From the NCBI RefSeq assembly GCF_040365225.1, contig NZ_AP028055.1, positions 992,001-1,056,000 of the forward strand: a stretch of 64,000 nucleotides of DNA, read 5' to 3'. Source of the stretch: Bacteroides sedimenti (lineage in GTDB: Bacteria > Bacteroidota > Bacteroidia > Bacteroidales > Bacteroidaceae). Shown in pieces: positions 26,969-34,512 of the stretch (its first letter is position 1; each line of letters starts with the position of its first letter). A program made the position numbers and the translations under genes. The notes under the pieces were generated by a model. The model had not been told where the DNA came from, did not search any database, and was given only the letters and a program-made list of their open reading frames with translations.

Positions 26969-28348
26969 ATGAAAAGAGAGATTACATTATTCGTATTACT
27001 GTTTTTTACGTTAACTGTGTCCGCACAGAAGAGAAATCAGGAGCTTTCTATAGTGAAGCATAGTCAGGACACTCTACAATCATCATTCCTGAAAAAGTAT
27101 AGTGATTCTTTAACAGTTTTATACCGTCGACACTTGGGAGTATTGGATTCATTGAATAATGATACTCTTCGGGAAAGATATATTGAACCCAATGCCAAAT
27201 ATTACAGGTTATTTGTTCCATTGGCGTATTATTATTTCCCTATTAAACAAGCCTTTACTCCGAAATGGAAATCGTTTGAATACAAAACACCTGGATATCC
27301 CCTGGATAAATTGTTTCCAATTGATTATTCTCCTTTTACGGAAACAGAAAGAGTGAATAAATTAGTAGGTAAAACACTCCTAAAAATATATCTTTATCAT
27401 CCTGATTATATTGTTAATTGGGAAGATAATATCACTAAACAGATAATTTATAAAGTCACAGAAACCGACAAGCTAAAGCCAAAAGCATCTGTTATTGATT
27501 TATTTAAACCTGAGCCAATGGGAGGTAATGTCACGAAAGTACATGTTACATTACAGAAACCTAACTTTTGGTACAAAAGCGGAAATGGATCATTGCAATT
27601 TACGCAAAACTATATTTCAAAGAATTGGTATAAAGGAGGCGAAAGTACAAATAATGTATTAATGAACCTTCAGTTAAATGCAAACTATAACGACAGGCAA
27701 AAGATACAGTTTGATAATACGTTTGAAGCAAAAATCGGATTTAATACAGTGAGTTCAGATACAATTCGCCCGTACAAGATAAACACGGATCTTCTTCGCC
27801 TTTCAAGTAAATTAGGTGTAAAAGCAGCATCGAACTGGTATTATACAGTTTCTGGTGAGTTTAATACTCAGTTTTTCCGTAATTATAAGGCAAATACAAT
27901 GAATGCTGTGTCCGCCTTTATGGCCCCTGCAAATCTGATATTAAGTATTGGTATGGACTATAAACTAAATAAAAAGAATATTAATCTATCTGTGTTTATC
28001 TCTCCGGGAGCATATAGCATGAGATATGTTGGTGATAAGAATATTGATGAAACTCAATTCGGGCTCAAGTCGGGAGAGTCGTTCTTGCATGATATCGGTT
28101 CTAAATTCCAGTCAAATTTAAAATGGACGTTTATTCCATCTATAACCTGGGAATCTCGTCTTTATTATTTTACCAGTTATAAGAAAGTAGAGGCGGAATG
28201 GGAAAACACGTTTAATTTTGTATTAAACCGTTATTTGTCAACCAAATTATTCTTTCATGGAAGATTCGATGATGGGGCAGCGCGTAAAGGAGGAAGTTAT
28301 TTCCAACTTAAAGAGCTACTTAGCTTCGGCATAAATTATTCATGGTAA
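26969..28348 (+). CDS. DUF3078 family outer-membrane-associated protein
   Basis: From ATG 26969 the protein has 459 residues with a clean signal peptide (MKREITLFVLLFFTLTVSAQ). The C-terminal two thirds is rich in amphipathic beta strands (NLQLNANYNDRQKIQFDNTFEAKI in part, WYYTVSGEFNTQFF, INLSVFISPGAYSM, ESRLYYFTSYKKV). It ends in an aromatic strand (LLSFGINYSW), as outer-membrane barrels do. This matches the DUF3078 family of Bacteroidetes; function unknown. The frame is open to 26831, but the upstream part overlaps the promoters of this gene and of pyrG and would bury the signal peptide. Confidence 0.8.
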   Translation: MKREITLFVLLFFTLTVSAQKRNQELSIVKHSQDTLQSSFLKKYSDSLTVLYRRHLGVLDSLNNDTLRERYIEPNAKYYRLFVPLAYYYFPIKQAFTPKWKSFEYKTPGYPLDKLFPIDYSPFTETERVNKLVGKTLLKIYLYHPDYIVNWEDNITKQIIYKVTETDKLKPKASVIDLFKPEPMGGNVTKVHVTLQKPNFWYKSGNGSLQFTQNYISKNWYKGGESTNNVLMNLQLNANYNDRQKIQFDNTFEAKIGFNTVSSDTIRPYKINTDLLRLSSKLGVKAASNWYYTVSGEFNTQFFRNYKANTMNAVSAFMAPANLILSIGMDYKLNKKNINLSVFISPGAYSMRYVGDKNIDETQFGLKSGESFLHDIGSKFQSNLKWTFIPSITWESRLYYFTSYKKVEAEWENTFNFVLNRYLSTKLFFHGRFDDGAARKGGSYFQLKELLSFGINYSW

Positions 28349-28386
28349 AATATTCCGGATCGCAGTATAATCCCTTAAAACATAAA

Positions 28387-28421
28387 AACTCCCTGTATGT
28401 TGTACTGATATACAGGGAGTT
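28387..28421 (+). terminator. Rho-independent terminator after the DUF3078 gene
   Basis: Perfect 12-bp arms (28387-28398, 28410-28421), then TCTTCTTTT. Confidence 0.85.
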
Positions 28422-28512
28422 CTTCTTTTATATTGCAATCCCAATTGTGCGTTCTTGTATAAATAAATATAGTATTTACCATATTTTTAATTTTAATTTC
28501 GTGCATTATGCT

Positions 28513-28520
28513 TATATTTG
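28513..28520 (+). promoter_or_regulatory. -7 box (TATATTTG)
   Basis: TATATTTG 22 nt upstream of ATG 28543, with a T-rich -33 region at about 28491-28494. Confidence 0.55.
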
Positions 28521-28542
28521 ATAGAAACTAATAAATAACACT

Positions 28543-29331
28543 ATGTTAGATCTGGAATTAATCACTGAAAAAGTAAAAATGATTGCAATTGAAGCAGGTC
28601 ATTTCCTGCTGGAAGAACGCATTCATTTTAAGCGAGAAAAAGTAGAAGAAAAAAGATCGCACGACTATGTATCATATGTAGATAAGGAATCTGAACGTCG
28701 TATTGTGGCTGCTCTTTCGAAATTGCTTCCTGAAGCGGGTTTTATTGCTGAAGAAGGGTCCGGATTTCACGGGGAAGAAGAATATTACTGGTTGGTCGAT
28801 CCGCTGGATGGAACTACAAACTATATTCACGATAATGCTCCTTATTGTGTTAGTATTGCATTAAGAGATAAAAAAGAATTGCTGGTCGGTGTAGTTTACG
28901 AAGTGTGTCGGGACGAATGTTATTGGTCATGGAAAGGAAGTAAGGCATATCTGAATGGTTGTGAAATTAGTGTATCCGGGATAACTGTCATGGATCGTGC
29001 ATTCATTGCTTTGGGATTTCCATACAGTTTCGAAGATTATAAACCGACAGCACATCATATAATAGAAGAACTTTATGGAAATGTAGGAGGAATGCGTTTG
29101 CAAGGAGCTGCAGCTGCCGAACTATGTTATGTTGCTGCCGGACGGTTCGAAGCAAGAATAGAAGCTCATCTTGGTCCATGGGATATTGCGGCCGGAGCCT
29201 TAATTTTGATGCAAGCCGGAGGAATTGTTACTGATTTTACTGGTGGTAATAACTTCTATACGGGTGAACAGGTATTGGCTTCAAACGGAAAAATACACTA
29301 TCAGTTGATTGCAATGCTTGCAAAGAAATAA
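28543..29331 (+). CDS. Inositol monophosphatase family protein
   Basis: A 262-residue enzyme of the SuhB/CysQ/IMPase fold. It has the Mg-binding motifs of this Li-sensitive phosphatase family: AEEGSGF, WLVDPLDGTTNYIH and GPWDIAAGALILMQAGG. It probably dephosphorylates inositol-1-phosphate or a related sugar phosphate or PAP; the substrate cannot be decided here. The next gene has its own -7 box, so it may be monocistronic. Confidence 0.9.
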   Translation: MLDLELITEKVKMIAIEAGHFLLEERIHFKREKVEEKRSHDYVSYVDKESERRIVAALSKLLPEAGFIAEEGSGFHGEEEYYWLVDPLDGTTNYIHDNAPYCVSIALRDKKELLVGVVYEVCRDECYWSWKGSKAYLNGCEISVSGITVMDRAFIALGFPYSFEDYKPTAHHIIEELYGNVGGMRLQGAAAAELCYVAAGRFEARIEAHLGPWDIAAGALILMQAGGIVTDFTGGNNFYTGEQVLASNGKIHYQLIAMLAKK

Positions 29332-29392
29332 TAATTAAGCGCAATATCGTATTTTGCCCTTGTTTATTGGGATAAAAACAATTAATATTTTG

Positions 29393-29400
29393 TATGTTTG
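29393..29400 (+). promoter_or_regulatory. -7 box (TATGTTTG)
   Basis: TATGTTTG 24 nt upstream of ATG 29425; a TTG at 29367-29369 is spaced 23 nt, slightly long. Confidence 0.5.
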
Positions 29401-29424
29401 TAGAAACTAAAATTAAGCAAACAC

Positions 29425-30105
29425 ATGAATGTACCTTTTATATTCCAATTTTTAAAGGAGCTTTCTGTTAATAATAATCGTGAATGGTTTAATGCTCACA
29501 AAGAAGATTATTTAAAAGCCCATGCTGAATTTGATAAGTTGCTTACAGACATAATTGAACGGATATCTCTCTTTGATGATGAGATAAAAGGAATACAAGC
29601 AAAAGACTGTACTTTCCGCATATACAGGGATACTCGCTTTTCTCCGGATAAAACACCATATAAAACACATTTTGGCGGATATATCAATGGCCGGGGCAAG
29701 AAATCCGAACATTGTGGATACTATGTTCATATTGAGTCAGGGAACTGTCTTTTGGCAGGAGGAAGTATCTGTCCGCCTCCCAAAATTATGAAAGCTCTTC
29801 GTCAGTCAGTCTACTATAATATTGAAGAGTATATTTCTATAGTAGAAGATCCTGAATTTAAAAAGTATTTTCCCGTTATAGGTGAAACTTTTCTGAAAAC
29901 AGCCCCAAAAGGTTTTCCAAAAGATTTTAAATATATAGATTATCTCAAGTGCAAGGAGTTTGTTTGTTCCTATCAGGTTCCTGACAAATTCTTTTTAAGT
30001 AAAGATTTACTGGATAATGTTTCGGATGCGTTCAAGCAGATGAAAAGATTTGTTGATTTTACAAACTTCACTATTGATGATGTTTTAGATAACGATACAA
30101 TATAA
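29425..30105 (+). CDS. DUF2461 (TIGR02453) family protein
   Basis: A 226-residue protein matching the DUF2461/TIGR02453 family: FLKELSVNNNREWFNAHK near the N-terminus, FRIYRDTRFSPDKTPYKTHF in the middle and GCxyxhie-like YYVHIESGNCLLAGG. The family is widespread but has no assigned activity. Cytosolic, no signal peptide. It precedes the YhcH-family gene by 27 bp and is probably the first gene of a run to 34435. Confidence 0.85.
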   Translation: MNVPFIFQFLKELSVNNNREWFNAHKEDYLKAHAEFDKLLTDIIERISLFDDEIKGIQAKDCTFRIYRDTRFSPDKTPYKTHFGGYINGRGKKSEHCGYYVHIESGNCLLAGGSICPPPKIMKALRQSVYYNIEEYISIVEDPEFKKYFPVIGETFLKTAPKGFPKDFKYIDYLKCKEFVCSYQVPDKFFLSKDLLDNVSDAFKQMKRFVDFTNFTIDDVLDNDTI

Positions 30106-30132
30106 AATGTTTAACTATAAATTAAGAATACA

Positions 30133-30579
30133 ATGATTATCGATAAAATTGAAAACCTTGATAAATATGCTTCTCTAAACCCTTTGTTTCCTCAGGCAAT
30201 TGAATTTCTGAAATCTAATAATCTTATAGAGATGGAAGTTGGTAAAACAGAGCTGAAAGGGGCTGATTTAGTGATCAATATTCAACAGACAGATCCTAAA
30301 AATAAAGAACAGGCAAAACTGGAAACTCATAATAAATTTATTGATATACAAATGCCTTTGTCTGGAACAGAAGTGATGGGATATACAGCTGCAAAAGATT
30401 GTCAGCCAGCTGATGCTGTATATGATTGTGAAAAAGATATTACTTTTTTTGAAGGCGCTGCGCAAAGCTACATTGCAGTTGAACCTGGAATGTTTGCTGT
30501 ATTCTTTCCACAAGATGGTCATGCACCGGGAATAAGTGAATCAGGATTAAAAAAAGTTGTTGTGAAAGTCTTGGCATAA
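30133..30579 (+). CDS. YhcH/YjgK/YiaL family cupin-like protein
   Basis: A 148-residue member of the DUF386 family (YhcH, YjgK, YiaL; also the beta subunit of Ebg beta-galactosidase), a small beta-barrel protein associated with sugar and sialic acid metabolism. Family features: LETHNKFIDIQMPLSGTEVMG and MFAVFFPQDGHAPGI, with conserved His and Glu that bind metal in structures. Here it sits just before glgB (25 bp), so a sugar-related role is plausible. Confidence 0.88.
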   Translation: MIIDKIENLDKYASLNPLFPQAIEFLKSNNLIEMEVGKTELKGADLVINIQQTDPKNKEQAKLETHNKFIDIQMPLSGTEVMGYTAAKDCQPADAVYDCEKDITFFEGAAQSYIAVEPGMFAVFFPQDGHAPGISESGLKKVVVKVLA

Positions 30580-30604
30580 AAGCTATTAGGTAAAAAGAGA
30601 TTTT

Positions 30605-32617
30605 ATGAGTAATACACTGAATCTGATAAAAAAAGACCCTTGGCTCGAACCGTTTAAAAATGCTATCCTTGGGCGCCACCAACATGTGTTGGACAAGGAA
30701 GTTGAATTAACGGATAATAAAAGAATGACTCTTTCTGACTTTGCTACTGGTCATTTTTATTTTGGTTTACATAGAACGAATGATAGGTGGACTTTTCGTG
30801 AATGGGCGCCTAATGCTACAAAAATCTTTTTAATAGGAACATTTAATGATTGGCAAGAACAAGAGAGTTTTGCGCTGAAGCGTATAGATAATGGCAATTG
30901 GGAATTAATATTACCAGCGGAAGCTATTCAGCACGGTGAACTATATAAATTAAAGGTCTATTGGAACGGAGGGTGTGGAGAGCGAATTCCTGCCTGGGCA
31001 ACAAGAGTGGTACAAGATGATGCAACCAGAATATTTTCTGCTCAGGTATGGGAACCACAAGAACCGTTTCAGTTTACTAAAAAGCCGTTTGTTCCAAAGA
31101 CGGATCCGTTGTTAATTTACGAATGCCACATAGGTATGGCGCAGCAGGAAGAGAAGGTAGGAACTTTCAATGAGTTCAGAGAAAAAACTCTTCCAAGGAT
31201 TGCAAAGGCTGGATACAACTGCATTCAGATAATGGCCATTCAGGAACATCCTTATTATGGGAGTTTTGGATATCATGTGTCGAACTTCTTTGCCGTTTCT
31301 TCCCGATTTGGCACGCCTGAGGAACTGAAACAGTTGATTGATACAGCACATGGATTGGGTATCGCAGTAATAATGGATATTGTCCACTCCCATTCAGTAA
31401 AGAATGAAATGGAAGGACTGGGTAATTTTGCCGGCGATCCGTATCAATATTTTTATCAGAACGAAAGAAGAGAACATCCTGCGTGGGATTCTCTCTGTTT
31501 TGATTATGGGAAAAATGAGGTACTGCATTTTTTGCTTTCCAACTGTAAATACTGGTTAGAAGAGTATAAGTTTGATGGATTCCGCTTTGATGGTGTGACT
31601 TCAATGCTGTACTACAGTCATGGCTTGGGAGAAGCTTTCTTGAATTATGCTGATTACTATAATGGACATCAGGATGACAATGCTATTTGTTACCTTACTT
31701 TAGCCAATAAACTCATTCACCAGGTTAATTCTAGAGCAATAACTGTGGCCGAAGAAGTTTCCGGTATGCCTGGACTGGCTGTAAAAGTGGAAGATGGTGG
31801 GTATGGTTTTGATTATCGCATGGCGATGAATATACCCGACTATTGGATAAAAACCATCAAAGAAAAGATTGATGAAGATTGGAAACCGTCGTCTATTTTG
31901 TGGGAAGTTACGAACCGTCGCCAGGATGAAAAAACAGTATCATACGCAGAAAGTCATGATCAGGCATTAGTAGGTGATAAAACGATTATTTTCCGTTTGA
32001 TTGATGCCGATATGTATTGGCACATGCAGAAAGGAGATGAGAATTATACAGTTCACAGAGGAATAGCCTTACATAAGATGATTCGGCTTATAACAGCTAC
32101 AACGATTAATGGGGGATATCTTAACTTTATGGGAAATGAATTCGGACATCCCGAATGGATTGATTTCCCTCGAGAAGGGAATGGCTGGTCGTGTAAATAT
32201 GCTCGTCGACAGTGGAATTTGGTCGACCAGAAGAATTTGACTTATCATTATCTTGCTGATTTTGATGCTGCCATGATTGCAATAATAAATGGCATTAAAG
32301 ATTTTCAAGCAACACCTATTGAGGAAATCTGGCATGATGATGGTGATCAGATACTAGCATATAAACGTAATGATCATGTTTTTGTATTTAACTTTAATCC
32401 TGTTAAGTCGTTTTCAGATTATGGATTCCTTGTTGAACCAGGTTCTTATGAAGTTGTATTAAATACTGATTCAAAAGAATTTGGAGGAAATGGATTGACG
32501 GACGACAGTATGGAACATCTCACTAATTTTGATCCACTTTATAAGAAAGAAAATAAAGAATGGCTGAAGCTTTATATACCAGCACGTTCGGCTATGGTTT
32601 TACGTAAAACAAAATAG
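30605..32617 (+). CDS. glgB: 1,4-alpha-glucan branching enzyme
   Basis: A 670-residue GH13 branching enzyme that makes alpha-1,6 branches in glycogen. N-terminal CBM48 region (TFREWAPNATKIFLIGTFNDW), then the (beta/alpha)8 barrel. The catalytic nucleophile is Asp329 in GFRFDGVTSM, the acid/base is Glu383 in AEEVSGMPG, and the third Asp is in YAESHDQALVG. A C-terminal beta domain follows. It resembles the eukaryotic-type (GH13_8) enzymes more than E. coli GlgB, judging by the EEVSG and SHDQALVG motifs. Normal size for that group. Confidence 0.95.
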   Translation: MSNTLNLIKKDPWLEPFKNAILGRHQHVLDKEVELTDNKRMTLSDFATGHFYFGLHRTNDRWTFREWAPNATKIFLIGTFNDWQEQESFALKRIDNGNWELILPAEAIQHGELYKLKVYWNGGCGERIPAWATRVVQDDATRIFSAQVWEPQEPFQFTKKPFVPKTDPLLIYECHIGMAQQEEKVGTFNEFREKTLPRIAKAGYNCIQIMAIQEHPYYGSFGYHVSNFFAVSSRFGTPEELKQLIDTAHGLGIAVIMDIVHSHSVKNEMEGLGNFAGDPYQYFYQNERREHPAWDSLCFDYGKNEVLHFLLSNCKYWLEEYKFDGFRFDGVTSMLYYSHGLGEAFLNYADYYNGHQDDNAICYLTLANKLIHQVNSRAITVAEEVSGMPGLAVKVEDGGYGFDYRMAMNIPDYWIKTIKEKIDEDWKPSSILWEVTNRRQDEKTVSYAESHDQALVGDKTIIFRLIDADMYWHMQKGDENYTVHRGIALHKMIRLITATTINGGYLNFMGNEFGHPEWIDFPREGNGWSCKYARRQWNLVDQKNLTYHYLADFDAAMIAIINGIKDFQATPIEEIWHDDGDQILAYKRNDHVFVFNFNPVKSFSDYGFLVEPGSYEVVLNTDSKEFGGNGLTDDSMEHLTNFDPLYKKENKEWLKLYIPARSAMVLRKTK

Positions 32618-32620
32618 AAT

Positions 32621-34435
32621 ATGTATTATTATAATTCCCATGCTGATAAGAAAACCAATCGTACAATCTCAATTGTCAGTGGCCTTTTCTTCTGGATATT
32701 CAGCATGGTGTATCTATCCGTTAATTATAGGTTTTTGCTTACTTTGACAGAAGATTTTTCGCTGTTTATCTTTAGCTTATCTTTTTTTAACGCTCAGATT
32801 AGTCAACCCGGTGGAGTACTTCGGTACTTGTCGGGTTTCTTTGTTCAGTTTCTGAATAATCCTTGGCTAGGGGCATTTATAATCACTCTCTTCTTGCAGC
32901 TGATTCAATGGCTTGTTCATAAATCTTTTGATTTTAACAGGAAGTATTTCATCTTGTCTTACATACCTTGTTTCCTGCTGCTTGTTATTGCAACAAATGC
33001 TGGTCGTCCATTCTATTTGATGGCTCATATTGAGATGATATTCACATATATTTTAGGAGTGTTTATTTTGATGATAAGCTACTTTTTGTTTTCTAAAATA
33101 GAGAAACAAAATAAGCGTTTCATCACATTATGCTGGTTGATTCCTTTATTGTTTTTTGGTATGTCGGGAAGCATCGCTATTTGTTTCATTACTTTGATCT
33201 TTTTAGAAACTCTGTTTTCTGTTAAAGATCAAAATAAGATGTTTACCTATCTGCTATGTGTCGCATTATTTATAGTATCGTATCTGGTTGCAAGATTTCT
33301 TTTGTACTCTCATTGTTCCGATCTGCAAATAATGTTTGGTATGCGCCCTGTAATTCCTACCACGCAAACAGGGGAAGAGAAATTGCCGCATGTACTGTTA
33401 TGGTGTTTTTTTATATTTGCTGTTGTTAAACAACGTTTTATTCCGTTCGGGAATCGAATTAATTCATACAGTAGATGGACCTATACAAATATTATCTGGC
33501 TGATACTTTTCTGTTTGGCTACGGTTACCATGGCTAATGGTAATGATGATTTTATGGATGAGATGGCAATCGACCATTTTATTCAGAAAAGAGATTTTAC
33601 TAAAGCTTTGCAGATTGGGAAAGATGCCCAACATCCAACAAGAGAGATGACTGTACTTCGTAATTTTGCGCTTGAGTTATCGGGAAGAGCTGGCGATGAG
33701 ATGTTTGAATACGTACAAGATTATAAGACGGATGGACTATTTTTTGATTATAACAAAGACGGTGGCGTATATCCAACCGGTCCTGTAATCTATTTTAATC
33801 TAGGTGCCAGACATCTTGCAACGCAATGGGCTAACAATGATTATCTGAAACGACCAGACAGCTATCGTGTGTTAAAGAATTATGTTTTGATTGCTACTGT
33901 GAATGAACATTGGAATGTGACTCAACAAACAGCTGGGATACTTGAAAATACATGGTTTCACAACGATCTTGCCAGTAAACTAAACAAATTCAGTTTGGAT
34001 AATTCGTTGGTAAATAAAGATCCGATTCTGGGAAATATTAAAAAACGTTTGTCAAATAAGTATTATCCATTTCCAACCAAAGGAAACTATACCGATTTTG
34101 TATGCAAATTCTATCGTGAAAATCCTGAAAACAGAGTTGCCTATGATTATTACTTACTCTCGGCATTACTGAATAAAAAACTGGATAAGTTTGCATGGGG
34201 AGTGAAACTCTATAATAATTATTACAAGAATTTGCTTCCAAAGCATTATGCCGAAGCTGTATCTTTATGTAAGTACCTAACCCATGATTCTTTGCTTGTG
34301 GTTAATCCGGCAACTCAACAAAAGTTTGAAGCGTTCTTGATGCTGAAGAAAGAGCAGAAAGATCCGACAACCGAGAAGAATATTATGCGTAAGAGCTATG
34401 GTGATACATACTGGTGGTACTATATGTATAAATAA
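32621..34435 (+). CDS. DUF6057-like membrane protein
   Basis: A 604-residue protein starting 3 bp after the glgB stop. The first half holds about nine hydrophobic helices (FFWIFSMVYLSVNYRFLL, LGAFIITLFLQLIQWLV, YILGVFILMISYFLFS, LLWCFFIFAVVKQRFI, IIWLILFCLATVTMA). The second half (about 310-604) is hydrophilic and helical, with tetratricopeptide-like elements (AIDHFIQKRDFTKALQIGKD). I recall this arrangement as the DUF6057 family of Bacteroidetes; function unknown. Tight coupling to glgB suggests a link to polysaccharide metabolism, but that is only context. Confidence 0.75.
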   Translation: MYYYNSHADKKTNRTISIVSGLFFWIFSMVYLSVNYRFLLTLTEDFSLFIFSLSFFNAQISQPGGVLRYLSGFFVQFLNNPWLGAFIITLFLQLIQWLVHKSFDFNRKYFILSYIPCFLLLVIATNAGRPFYLMAHIEMIFTYILGVFILMISYFLFSKIEKQNKRFITLCWLIPLLFFGMSGSIAICFITLIFLETLFSVKDQNKMFTYLLCVALFIVSYLVARFLLYSHCSDLQIMFGMRPVIPTTQTGEEKLPHVLLWCFFIFAVVKQRFIPFGNRINSYSRWTYTNIIWLILFCLATVTMANGNDDFMDEMAIDHFIQKRDFTKALQIGKDAQHPTREMTVLRNFALELSGRAGDEMFEYVQDYKTDGLFFDYNKDGGVYPTGPVIYFNLGARHLATQWANNDYLKRPDSYRVLKNYVLIATVNEHWNVTQQTAGILENTWFHNDLASKLNKFSLDNSLVNKDPILGNIKKRLSNKYYPFPTKGNYTDFVCKFYRENPENRVAYDYYLLSALLNKKLDKFAWGVKLYNNYYKNLLPKHYAEAVSLCKYLTHDSLLVVNPATQQKFEAFLMLKKEQKDPTTEKNIMRKSYGDTYWWYYMYK

Positions 34436-34462
34436 ACCTCACACAACTGATATAAAATATAA

Positions 34463-34500
34463 AAAGAGCGGAACATATAACATGTCCCGCTCTTTTTTAT
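34463..34500. terminator. Bidirectional terminator
   Basis: Arms 34463-34476 and 34482-34495 (14 bp, one mismatch) with A-run and T-run flanks, between the convergent DUF6057-like gene and gcvP. Confidence 0.85.
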
Positions 34501-34512
34501 GGAGTTGTTTAT

